Shown one piece after another: positions 53,971-61,719 of a DNA stretch of 64,000 bases. This stretch comes from Pseudodesulfovibrio sp. zrk46 (GTDB lineage Bacteria; Desulfobacterota; Desulfovibrionia; Desulfovibrionales; Desulfovibrionaceae): assembly GCF_012516435.1 (NCBI RefSeq), contig NZ_CP051216.1:2560001-2624000 (forward strand), in the 5' to 3' direction. Numbering within the stretch: position 1 is the stretch's first letter; each line of letters opens with the position of its first letter. The notes under the pieces were generated by a model. That model was not told the origin of the DNA and did no database searches. It worked only from the letters and a program-made list of their open reading frames with translations. Made by a program: the position numbers and the translations under genes.

Positions 53971-54698
53971 TGAGTGGTAAAAGCTTCTTTGTTGATTTGA
54001 CCCTTTGTACCGCCTGCCGCGGTTGTCAGGTAGCCTGCAAGCAGTGGAAAAAGCTGCCCGCCGAAAAGACCACCAACTGGGGCTCCCACCAGAACCCCAA
54101 GGATCTGTCCGGCAACACCATTCGTCTGGTCCGCTTCAGTGAAGTGCAGATCGATGACAAACTGCAGTGGCTGTTCTTCCCTGAACAGTGCCGCCATTGT
54201 GTCGAGCCGCCGTGCATCGACGCCATGGAGGTTCCCGGCTCCGTCGTTCACGACGAGGAAACCGGCGCAGTCGTCTACACCGATCTGACCATGCAGGAAA
54301 AGGACAAGGACGCCTTCCAGGCTTCCTGCCCCTACGATATCCCGCGTGCGAATCAGGAGACCGGTAAAGTCATGAAATGTGACATGTGCATCGATCGCGT
54401 ACAGGCTGGTATGAGACCTGCCTGCGTGACCAGCTGCCCGACCGGAACCATGAACTTCGGTGATCGTGACGAGATGCTGGCTCTGGCCGAAAAACGTTTG
54501 GCAGAAGTCCAGGAAAAATGGCCTGATGCCATGCTGGTAGACCCCGATGAAACTCGTGTCATCTACCTCGTGCAGACCGATCCTGACAGCTACTATGAAA
54601 TGCTGTCCGCAGACGCTTCGTCCATCCAGAAGGGCCCCATGTCCAGGAAGCAGTTCCTGGCCAAACTGGGTCGCCCGGTCAAGCGTATGACCAGCTAA
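53970..54698 (+). CDS. fdhB: Formate dehydrogenase iron-sulfur subunit
   Basis: 242 residues, start overlapping the fdhA stop. Four ferredoxin-type Cys groups are present: CTACRGCQVAC (about 13-23), CRHCVEPPC (about 74), CPYD preceded by QAS and KCDMCIDR, and ACVTSCP. They bind four [4Fe-4S] clusters that pass electrons to cytochrome c3. There is no signal peptide and no membrane helix, so it travels with the Tat-exported catalytic subunit as in periplasmic FdhAB. No cytochrome subunit gene follows. Confidence 0.95.
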   Translation: MSGKSFFVDLTLCTACRGCQVACKQWKKLPAEKTTNWGSHQNPKDLSGNTIRLVRFSEVQIDDKLQWLFFPEQCRHCVEPPCIDAMEVPGSVVHDEETGAVVYTDLTMQEKDKDAFQASCPYDIPRANQETGKVMKCDMCIDRVQAGMRPACVTSCPTGTMNFGDRDEMLALAEKRLAEVQEKWPDAMLVDPDETRVIYLVQTDPDSYYEMLSADASSIQKGPMSRKQFLAKLGRPVKRMTS

Positions 54699-54716
54699 GA
54701 CTGAACCTACTAAACA

Positions 54717-54747
54717 CCCGGGGCGGGGACACCTCCCCCGTCCCGGG
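54717..54747 (+). terminator. Terminator of fdhAB
   Basis: A 12-bp GC-rich stem CCCGGGGCGGGG/CCCCGTCCCGGG (one G-T pair) with a 7-nt loop is followed by TTTTCTTTTTT, 18 bp after the fdhB stop. Confidence 0.9.
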
Positions 54748-54880
54748 CTTTTCTTTTTTCTCAGACTGCTCAAGATGTTCGCTGGCACATCACGACCAGC
54801 GAGTATTTCGACCAGATTGACAGAACACCTCCGTAAGCTGTCGCGCCGGACCTTGCGACACATGGCAACGGAGTTTCTTC

Positions 54881-54914
54881 AGGCCCCACGTAGCGTGCTA
54901 TCTGCGTGGGGCCT
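54881..54914. terminator. Terminator between fdhAB and the FecR gene
   Basis: The stem AGGCCCCACG/CGTGGGGCCT encloses a smaller TAG/CTA pair and is followed by ATTTTTTC on the plus strand. It can end the minus-strand operon that stops at 54943. Confidence 0.7.
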
Positions 54915-54942
54915 ATTTTTTCTTTCTTCTTTTGGGACGTAC

Positions 54943-55605
54943 TTATTCAAACGATACAGTTGCCGTGGCCCGGGAGAGCTTTTCCTGGCTCCACCTCTTC
55001 ACTGTGGGAGGTTGGAGCGCCTTGGCGAATCCCATGGGATGGTTGATGGGGTCGGGAACGGAAACGCCTTTGCCGGGCTCGTCGATTTCCACCACGCCGC
55101 CCATCGAGGTAACGATGACGCCCTTGCCCTTGAGCATGACGATATCAATCTCGATGTCCGACAGATACCCGCCCCAGAAGTCGGTGCCGCGGATGCCGAT
55201 GGAGGCCAGCGGGGTCTTGACGCCGAAGATTTCGGGGTTGGCATCAATCAACTCACTGGTGACCATGCGAAATGATCCCTTGGTGAGATTGAAGAAGGCC
55301 TTTTGCACCTGCTCATCCTGCTCGGGATCGAAGATGAAGCTGTCTATGACGAACGTCGATCCGCCTCCAACCTGCAGCATGGTGTTGTCCTTGAAGGTCA
55401 CTTCGAGTCTGCCGTCTGCGTCTGTGCTGATACTGCTGCCCGAATAGACATCAGTGCCAAGGGCGGCGTCTTTTCCGTCTATAATGGCGGCTGTTTTGAT
55501 GCGGGTCACTGTCCCGATAGCTGGTTCGGAGGCATTGGCGGAATGTATTCCGGTAAACAAAACGATCAAGAGTGCCAGAGTCGTGAGGCGGATGGTGTGT
55601 GTCAT
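54943..55605 (-). CDS. FecR-domain periplasmic protein
   Basis: 220 residues with signal peptide (about 1-25, ending ANA). The FecR domain covers about 40-150: 'GTDVYSGSSISTDADGRLEV', 'TMLQVGGGSTFVIDSFI' and 'VKTPLASIGIRGTDFWGGYL' match this group. Stand-alone exported FecR proteins of this kind often accompany adenylate-cyclase, CHASE2 or caspase-type genes rather than iron uptake. The gene lies 22 bp downstream of the OmpA-like gene, in one operon, divergent from the caspase cluster. Confidence 0.88.
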   Translation of the reverse strand: MTHTIRLTTLALLIVLFTGIHSANASEPAIGTVTRIKTAAIIDGKDAALGTDVYSGSSISTDADGRLEVTFKDNTMLQVGGGSTFVIDSFIFDPEQDEQVQKAFFNLTKGSFRMVTSELIDANPEIFGVKTPLASIGIRGTDFWGGYLSDIEIDIVMLKGKGVIVTSMGGVVEIDEPGKGVSVPDPINHPMGFAKALQPPTVKRWSQEKLSRATATVSFE

Positions 55606-55627
55606 GTCTGAAGCCTGAGTCTGAGTG

Positions 55628-56167
55628 TTAATCCAAGCGGGTTATGACGACGCGCCGGTTCCTGGCACGTCCCTCGGATGTGTCATTGGTGGCGATGGGC
55701 TGGGTCTCGCCATATCCTTCTACTGCTGTGGTCGAGTAGCCAAAGTTTTCTTCCAGATAGGCGTTGACGGTTTCGGCGCGCCTTCTGGAAAGGTTCATGT
55801 TGTATTCGTCGCTGCCCACGCTGTCCGTGTGGCCGCTTATTTCGAAGCGTGCACCCGTCAGTGCCTTGGAGGTCAATGCCCGGCCAAGCTCGTCGAGTTG
55901 CTGGCGGGATTGCTCGTCAGCAAAGTCCACTGTTCCGGAGATGAAGTAGACATAGATGGTGGCAGACGGAGGAGCGGCCTGTTGCGGTGCTGGGCCTGTC
56001 TCGGCACCGGAAATCACGAAGCCACGTGTCTTGCGTGTCTGTGGCTGCTTCTTCAACTGCTGAATCAGTTCTTCGCTCTGTACGATGTCTTCATTCGCAG
56101 TTGCCGGGAAGATCCAGACGACAGAAAGCATCAGACTGACAATGCATGCGATAGCTATTTTAGACAT
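55628..56167 (-). CDS. OmpA-family peptidoglycan-binding protein
   Basis: 179 residues from the ATG at 56167 with GGGAGG upstream. A signal peptide (about 1-25, ending ATA) is followed by a Gln-rich linker and an OmpA C-terminal domain (about 75-179): 'YFISGTVDFADEQSRQQLDE', 'FEISGHTDSVGSDEYNMNLS' and 'GYGETQPIATNDTSEGRARN'. It should anchor something to peptidoglycan. It is the first gene of the minus operon and divergent from the metacaspase gene, 180 bp away. Confidence 0.9.
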   Translation of the reverse strand: MSKIAIACIVSLMLSVVWIFPATANEDIVQSEELIQQLKKQPQTRKTRGFVISGAETGPAPQQAAPPSATIYVYFISGTVDFADEQSRQQLDELGRALTSKALTGARFEISGHTDSVGSDEYNMNLSRRRAETVNAYLEENFGYSTTAVEGYGETQPIATNDTSEGRARNRRVVITRLD

Positions 56168-56347
56168 GCTCCCTCCCATGAATGGGGCCACCATGAACGA
56201 CGGTCCTCTACCTACATTAGAATTATAATCCGAAAATAATGCCAGCCATATTATAGTTACATCATGGACTCCCTCTTGGAGTGAGGCTCCTTGGGATAGG
56301 GGGAATATCCAATAGAACGATGTGTTATCCGTAAGTGAGGAGGAGAG

Positions 56348-57748
56348 ATGCGGTTAGCGACCATCCTTTTGCTCTTGGCCATCATTTTTGTATCTGTCAC
56401 GGAAGCACATTCTGCCAACCGGGCTCTGCTCATCGGGGTAGGTGATTACCAGATGAAAGGGGCAAATCTTCCCGGCATCGACAAGGATATCAAAATGATG
56501 CGGGAGGTAGCCCTGACGCTTGGTTACCAGAAAAGCGAGATCAAGGTCCTCCTCGACAAGCAGGCCACCCTCAAGAATATCCGTCATGCAATCGATAGCT
56601 GGCTCATCAAGGGCGTTGGCAAGGATGATAATGTCCTTTTCTATTTCAGCGGTCATGGTTCGCAGATTTACGACAAGAACAAGGATGAACCGGACAAGGC
56701 GGACGAGGTGCTGGTTACCCATGACGCCTCTATCGGCGTCAACACGCTGAACAACGTCTTTGTGGACGACATGTTCAACGAGATGTTGGAAAAGATTCCG
56801 TCGAAAAATGTCTTCATCCTGATTGATGCATGTCACAGCGGCACGGCCACTCGCAGTATTCCCGGCCAGAAAGGGCTTTACCCGAAGTATATTGAGTATC
56901 CAGGCATGCCGAGGACAACCCGTTCTGTCAGTTTTGCCTCAAAGTCCATTCAGGGATTGCAAGCTGGCACATATTCGGCCCTGAGCGCAGCGCAGGATAA
57001 TCAGCGGGCGCAGGCTTCCAACCTTGGCAGTTTCTTCACCCTGGGTATTCGCGATGCCATCGTCAAGGCGAGCAAGGGCAGGCGTTCCATCACCATGTTG
57101 TCCCTGCACGACAAGACAACCGCATATATTGCCAAGCAGCTGCCTGATCCGGGACTGGTGCATCGGCCTGCGTTGGTGGGCGGGGCGGACAATAATCAGA
57201 AGAACATGTTTGTCAGCAAGAAGCCCAGACCGCAAAAGCCGCAGAAGCCGCCCAAGAAGCAATCGTGGTCCGAGGAACTCAAGGAACTGGTGGATAGTGC
57301 GGCATACACTGTTTCGGCCACGACCAATGCCCGGAGTTTCAAGGTCGGAGATTCCTTGGTGATCACCAGCAAGATCGCCAAGGGAGGGTATGTCAACATC
57401 GTCACCCTGCAGCCGGGGGATAATGTGCCGACGGTCCTTTATCCCAACAAATATCACGTGAACAATTGGATCGGGGCAGGGCAGACCGTGACTATCCCGG
57501 CTCCTGGAGACCGATTTGTGCTCAAGGCTGCGCCGCCATCCGGCAAGGCGTTGATCGCGGTGTTTGTTTCTCCCAACAAGGTCAATATGTATGAGCAGGG
57601 GTACGGCGAAGGCGTGTTCAAGATGATGTCCAAGTCTTCAACGCGCGGGTTTGTCGTGGAGTCCGCTCCCGAGCCGGAGGCGCCGGAGCCTCCCAAGCCC
57701 AAGCCGAGAAAGTATGGCGCAGGGATTGTTTACGTTACCATTAAATAG
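56348..57748 (+). CDS. Secreted metacaspase-type peptidase C14 with C-terminal DUF4384-like domain
   Basis: 466 residues with a signal peptide (1-22, ending AHS/A). The caspase p20 fold covers about 24-270. The catalytic pair is His 103 in FYFSGHGSQ and Cys 162 in LIDACHSGTA, so it should be active. Residues about 290-320 are a Pro/Lys linker, and 325-440 look like DUF4384 (TNARSFKVGDSLVITSKIAK). The C-terminal tail is Pro-rich. It probably acts in the periplasm. It is the first gene of a four-gene plus-strand run with the lipoprotein, the periplasmic protein and the MscS channel. Confidence 0.9.
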   Translation: MRLATILLLLAIIFVSVTEAHSANRALLIGVGDYQMKGANLPGIDKDIKMMREVALTLGYQKSEIKVLLDKQATLKNIRHAIDSWLIKGVGKDDNVLFYFSGHGSQIYDKNKDEPDKADEVLVTHDASIGVNTLNNVFVDDMFNEMLEKIPSKNVFILIDACHSGTATRSIPGQKGLYPKYIEYPGMPRTTRSVSFASKSIQGLQAGTYSALSAAQDNQRAQASNLGSFFTLGIRDAIVKASKGRRSITMLSLHDKTTAYIAKQLPDPGLVHRPALVGGADNNQKNMFVSKKPRPQKPQKPPKKQSWSEELKELVDSAAYTVSATTNARSFKVGDSLVITSKIAKGGYVNIVTLQPGDNVPTVLYPNKYHVNNWIGAGQTVTIPAPGDRFVLKAAPPSGKALIAVFVSPNKVNMYEQGYGEGVFKMMSKSSTRGFVVESAPEPEAPEPPKPKPRKYGAGIVYVTIK

Positions 57749-57763
57749 CGAAGGAAAGACGAC

Positions 57764-58231
57764 ATGAAACAGTATGCACTTCTCATCTTGTTCGTAGTGG
57801 CGGCGTTGATGATCTCGGGTTGTAAAGCCAGACAGGTCCCGCTACCGGAGGCGCAAGGACAGGTCGAGTTCTTCGACTCAGAGAGCTTTGACCGACAGCT
57901 TTCCTCATCGCTCAGGGCTGACCTGCCAGAAGTCACCGTTTTGTTCCCGGCTGCGATCACCCTCAACTCAATACCGAAGCGGCTCGACCACTGGTTTTCC
58001 AAGGTGGAAGAATACGGCGGCGAGGTGCAACTCGTTCCTGTGAGCGATACTGACAAGGGTATCCTTTCAGAGATCATGTCGTTGTTGGTCTCGGTCTATG
58101 ACTACCTTAGGGACAAGGCGATATATGATCCTGTGAAGGAATATAATGCCTACATATACTACAAGAAAAATACCGGCATCGTCACCAAGGTGGTGTTCGA
58201 TAGGAAAGATGACCAGGAAACTGCAAACTAA
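57764..58231 (+). CDS. Small lipoprotein
   Basis: 155 residues. The N-terminus is a lipoprotein signal with the lipobox LMISGC (Cys 20). The mature part is charged, with a helical segment near 'LSEIMSLLVSVYDYLRDKAI'. No family is recognised. It is 15 bp from the metacaspase gene and 12 bp from the next one. It is probably outer-membrane anchored. Confidence 0.75.
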   Translation: MKQYALLILFVVAALMISGCKARQVPLPEAQGQVEFFDSESFDRQLSSSLRADLPEVTVLFPAAITLNSIPKRLDHWFSKVEEYGGEVQLVPVSDTDKGILSEIMSLLVSVYDYLRDKAIYDPVKEYNAYIYYKKNTGIVTKVVFDRKDDQETAN

Positions 58232-58243
58232 ATGGAGTGAGCG

Positions 58244-58750
58244 ATGATCTGGAAAGCAAGCCGTCTACTCATTGCAGCTATTATCGTCTGTCTGACAATC
58301 GTTTCTCAGGCAATTCTGGCAGGAGACGGTCTCATGCTCCTGTCTATGGATGAGGCCAAAGAACTGCGTTTGGAAGACGAGGAATGGGAGAAGGGCGGGA
58401 TGCCCAAGGCTCTGGGCTATGGCATTGGTCCAAAGATCGTTTTTGAGAGTCCAAAGGTGAAGGAGACCGATAAGGGGCTCGTCATTGATTCACCCAGTAC
58501 CATGGACCTGCTGGTTTTCTTCAGGGAAGGTATTGCCCCGGTCAATATGAAGAGTCTCAATATCAAGGCCAAGAAGGGGTGGTTCTCCAAGAACCTGACC
58601 AAGCGGCTGGAGCCGTATCTGCTCGGGCAGTCCATCAGGGCCAACAACGTGAAGATTCCGTCCGGCCGATTCAAGCTGGAAATCAAGGTGGCCGACGACG
58701 ACGGTAACGAGTCGGTTCAGGAATACATGTGCGAGATTCGAGATAAATAG
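58244..58750 (+). CDS. Periplasmic protein of unknown function
   Basis: 168 residues with signal peptide (about 1-26, ending ILA/G). The mature part is mixed alpha/beta, 'GYGIGPKIVFESPKVKETDK' and onwards, and looks like an immunoglobulin-like sandwich, for instance 'RFKLEIKVADDDGNESVQEY'. There are no catalytic motifs. It sits between the lipoprotein and MscS genes. Confidence 0.7.
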   Translation: MIWKASRLLIAAIIVCLTIVSQAILAGDGLMLLSMDEAKELRLEDEEWEKGGMPKALGYGIGPKIVFESPKVKETDKGLVIDSPSTMDLLVFFREGIAPVNMKSLNIKAKKGWFSKNLTKRLEPYLLGQSIRANNVKIPSGRFKLEIKVADDDGNESVQEYMCEIRDK

Positions 58751-58773
58751 AGCCTCTGCTTCAGGCGGGCGTC

Positions 58774-60096
58774 ATGGAACAGTGGCTTGAGCAATATCGT
58801 ATTTTCGCAGTGGAGTGGGTGCAGACCAATGTGCTGACCACCTTCACGGCTGCTCAGTGGGCGTGCATTCTCGGCGCCCTGATCCTTGCTGCCATTGTGG
58901 TCAGTGTCATTCGCCCTAGGTTTGAAACGTGGGTGCAGACGTCAGTGGAAAATGAGCTGCTCCGCTCAGCGTTTCTTGCCTCTACGGGCATTGGCTACAG
59001 CATTGTTTTCTTCGTCCTCGCCCAGATATGCATTGCAACCTTTGTCCTGCGTGATCATTTCCCGCACTGGCTGTTTGCTGCCAGCGATCTTGCCTTTGCC
59101 TGGATCGTCATCAGGCTGATTTCCTTCATCATCCCCAATAGAGCCATAGCCAAGACTGCGGCAGTCTTCATCTGGGGCATCACTCTGCTTCAAATCGTGG
59201 GCGTGATGGTCCACATAAAAGCGTATCTCCAAGGCCTCAGTATCGCCATGGGAGATGCTCATATAACGGTGTACGGTGCCATCAAGGGCATCGTCATGGC
59301 GGCGCTATGTCTACAGGTCGCCTCTCTGATCTCCCGGTTTACGGTCAAGAAAATCGAGACAACGGGCAGCCTGTCGCCAACGCTTCAGGTGCTCATCTCC
59401 AAGATCGTGAACATTCTGCTGTATACGGCGGCCATCCTGCTCGCATTGACCAGCGTGGGCATCGACCTGACCAGCCTGACCATCTTCTCCGGCGCAATCG
59501 GTGTGGGTATCGGATTTGGGCTGAAAACCATCTTCTCGAATTATGTTTCCGGTATCCTGCTGCTCATCGACAACTCCATCAAACCGGGCGATACCATCGA
59601 GATAGGAGGTGTGCTCGGCACGGTGCAGGATATGCGCGGACGATATGCCTCGCTGCTCACCCGTGACGGCAAGGAGTACCTTGTCCCCAACGAGCAGTTG
59701 ATCGCCAACGAGGTCGTCAACTGGACGCATTCGGACCGGATTGTTCGGTTGATCGTGCCTGTATCCATCGCCTACGGCACGAACACACGCCAGGCAAAGG
59801 TGTTGTTGGAGAAGGCTTCGGAAAACGTGACCCGAGTACTCAAATTCCCGGCCCCGGTTGCCCGCATCGTTGAGCTGGGCGACAACGCCATCAATATGGA
59901 GCTGTGGATCTGGATCGCGGACGCAGAGGTGGGCGTACGAAATGTGAAGAGCGACGTCTATTTCGAGATCTGCGACATCTTTGAAGAGCACGGCATTTCG
60001 TTCCCGTTCCCTCAGCGGGATATCCACATCAAGCAGGCCTCTGCATTGCAGGTGGAAGTGAAAGGGCAAGGGCGGAGAGCGGCGGATAAGAAGTGA
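58774..60096 (+). CDS. MscS-family mechanosensitive channel
   Basis: 440 residues with about six transmembrane segments in the first 250, then the MscS pore helix and beta domain. Marker stretches are 'GAIGVGIGFGLKTIFSNYVS' (about 238-257), 'LIDNSIKPGDTIEIGGVLGT' and 'EYLVPNEQLIANEVVNWTHS'. It opens under membrane tension. The C-terminus is basic. It is the last gene of the run with the metacaspase, 23 bp after the previous gene. Confidence 0.92.
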   Translation: MEQWLEQYRIFAVEWVQTNVLTTFTAAQWACILGALILAAIVVSVIRPRFETWVQTSVENELLRSAFLASTGIGYSIVFFVLAQICIATFVLRDHFPHWLFAASDLAFAWIVIRLISFIIPNRAIAKTAAVFIWGITLLQIVGVMVHIKAYLQGLSIAMGDAHITVYGAIKGIVMAALCLQVASLISRFTVKKIETTGSLSPTLQVLISKIVNILLYTAAILLALTSVGIDLTSLTIFSGAIGVGIGFGLKTIFSNYVSGILLLIDNSIKPGDTIEIGGVLGTVQDMRGRYASLLTRDGKEYLVPNEQLIANEVVNWTHSDRIVRLIVPVSIAYGTNTRQAKVLLEKASENVTRVLKFPAPVARIVELGDNAINMELWIWIADAEVGVRNVKSDVYFEICDIFEEHGISFPFPQRDIHIKQASALQVEVKGQGRRAADKK

Positions 60097-60111
60097 CGCC
60101 CTCCTGCCCTG

Positions 60112-61485
60112 TTATTCATCCTTTCTGAAGTAGAAGTATCCAGTCAGAGACGAGGACTCCCACGGAATCTGGCGACCATTTGTCTCCTGACTCACGTCGA
60201 TGCGCACTCGCTTGAGCACGTCCTCGATGGTCAGTCCCGGGGTCATCAGGTGTCTGAGCAGGTACTTGGTGTAGGTGCCGTTTCGTCCAGTGCCGTCTTC
60301 TGCCACATCGCCGGGTGAAGTGGAGTAGGCGATGAGCGATCCAGTGGGGGCATCCATTATTGCCAGTCCCTTGGCGGCAGATCGGAAGCTGCGGGCAAAG
60401 GGGTTGTTTCTGCACGCGTCCAGAACGACGATGTTCAGCGAGTTTCCGGCATCCTCCATCTTTCCGAGAATCCGTCCAAGGTCCACGGCTTCATAGCGAA
60501 TGTCTGATTCGGAGCGGATCTTGGCACCGATGGGAATCAGGTAGTTGCTGCCGTCCACCTGCATGGCGTGACCTGCGTAGAAGAACAGCCCCACGCCTCC
60601 CTTGCGCAATGACGTACCGAGGCGGTGGACCGCATCTTCCATCAGCCGTTGGTTGGCATTTTTGAGCAGCGTGACGTTGAAGCCCGCTTCCTTGAGACGC
60701 CGAGCCATATCGCTGGCGTCATTGACAGGGTTTCTGAGCGGTCCGGTCTTGTATGAGGAGTTGCCTATGACCAGCGCGAAGCGTTGGCGAGGATCGCCTG
60801 TAGCCATATACCTTGCGGCATCCTGAGGGACTGGTGCGAGTTCCGGTCCGCGCTCCAGATCGGCCAGCTTGGCCGCCAGCGGTGCTGATTGATCAAAGTT
60901 TGTGGCAAAACCCTTCAATGCTTCAGGTACTACATCATCGTAGACGAGCGTTGCAGGCCAGGGGATTCTTTTTCTTGCTTCGGATTTCACGTTGCCAAGG
61001 ATGGAGGAATCCATGTCCATGAAGATGCCGGCGATCATGATGATGGTATCGTTTCCCGAGGTTTGACCGGCAGTGATCTTCATGTCGAGAATCATGACCA
61101 GATTGCAGCTCTTGTTCATGGCATCATCCAGATTCATCACCTGTTCAACCTCATTGAACCGGTTGACCAGAATTTTCTTGATGCCGTTGATGAGTGGTTC
61201 CTTGTCGTAGGAGTTGAGGCCCCATGCTGCGTACTGCTGGCGGGACTGGTCCAGATACGTCATGGCGTTTTCGGCATTGGGGGAATAGATGACGCCAAGC
61301 TTGAGGGATTGATACTGGGCTGTTGGATTGACCCCTGACTTTCCTATCAGTTCCAGCGGGTCTTCATAGGTCTGATAGGTGGATTCCTTGGGTGGCACAC
61401 AGCCGGATACCAAGAGAACAATGCAGAGTATCGCAAGCAAGGTGACACATTTTGCGATTCGTCCGAAGACTTGCTGAGCAGGCAT
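60112..61485 (-). CDS. Caspase-fold lipoprotein
   Basis: 457 residues from the ATG at 61485, chosen for AAGGAGGTGTGCA directly before it; an upstream frame adds 99 residues without family features. The signal peptide ends in the lipobox LVSGC (Cys 29). Residues about 30-210 are a lipoprotein domain ('YQSLKLGVIYSPNAENAMTY'). The caspase domain (about 230-455) contains His 306 in LFFYAGHAMQ and Cys 358 in VLDACRNNPF, plus the start ALVIGNSSYKTGPLRNPVND. It is convergent with the MscS gene and divergent from the CHAT-like gene. It is probably an active periplasmic protease. Confidence 0.9.
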   Translation of the reverse strand: MPAQQVFGRIAKCVTLLAILCIVLLVSGCVPPKESTYQTYEDPLELIGKSGVNPTAQYQSLKLGVIYSPNAENAMTYLDQSRQQYAAWGLNSYDKEPLINGIKKILVNRFNEVEQVMNLDDAMNKSCNLVMILDMKITAGQTSGNDTIIMIAGIFMDMDSSILGNVKSEARKRIPWPATLVYDDVVPEALKGFATNFDQSAPLAAKLADLERGPELAPVPQDAARYMATGDPRQRFALVIGNSSYKTGPLRNPVNDASDMARRLKEAGFNVTLLKNANQRLMEDAVHRLGTSLRKGGVGLFFYAGHAMQVDGSNYLIPIGAKIRSESDIRYEAVDLGRILGKMEDAGNSLNIVVLDACRNNPFARSFRSAAKGLAIMDAPTGSLIAYSTSPGDVAEDGTGRNGTYTKYLLRHLMTPGLTIEDVLKRVRIDVSQETNGRQIPWESSSLTGYFYFRKDE

Positions 61486-61550
61486 TGCACACCTCCTTAA
61501 AAGACTTCTCCCATTAATAATAAAATAATCCTTTGCAGAAAGGTTGGATA

Positions 61551-61587
61551 TTAGATTTTTGTCCCTCTGGACGAGAGAAAAATCTAA
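61551..61587. promoter_or_regulatory. Inverted repeat between the two caspase-type lipoprotein genes
   Basis: TTAGATTTTT and its complement, separated by 17 bp, form a perfect 10-bp inverted repeat in the 234-bp divergent region. It could be an operator shared by the two genes or a 5' hairpin. Confidence 0.4.
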
Positions 61588-61719
61588 TCCTCCAAAGGGT
61601 GCCGTTGTGCTATAAAATAAGTGCCGGTGTCCGCATAAAATCCATTCCTTCAGACACCCGTATCTACCGGCATCCGACGACCTTCCCTTGGAGAGGGGAA
61701 CAGACATGAGGAGGAGTCG

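Noticed and set aside
53832-54863. 343-residue minus-strand frame opposite fdhB
   Set aside because: Antisense shadow of fdhB, crossing the fdhAB terminator.
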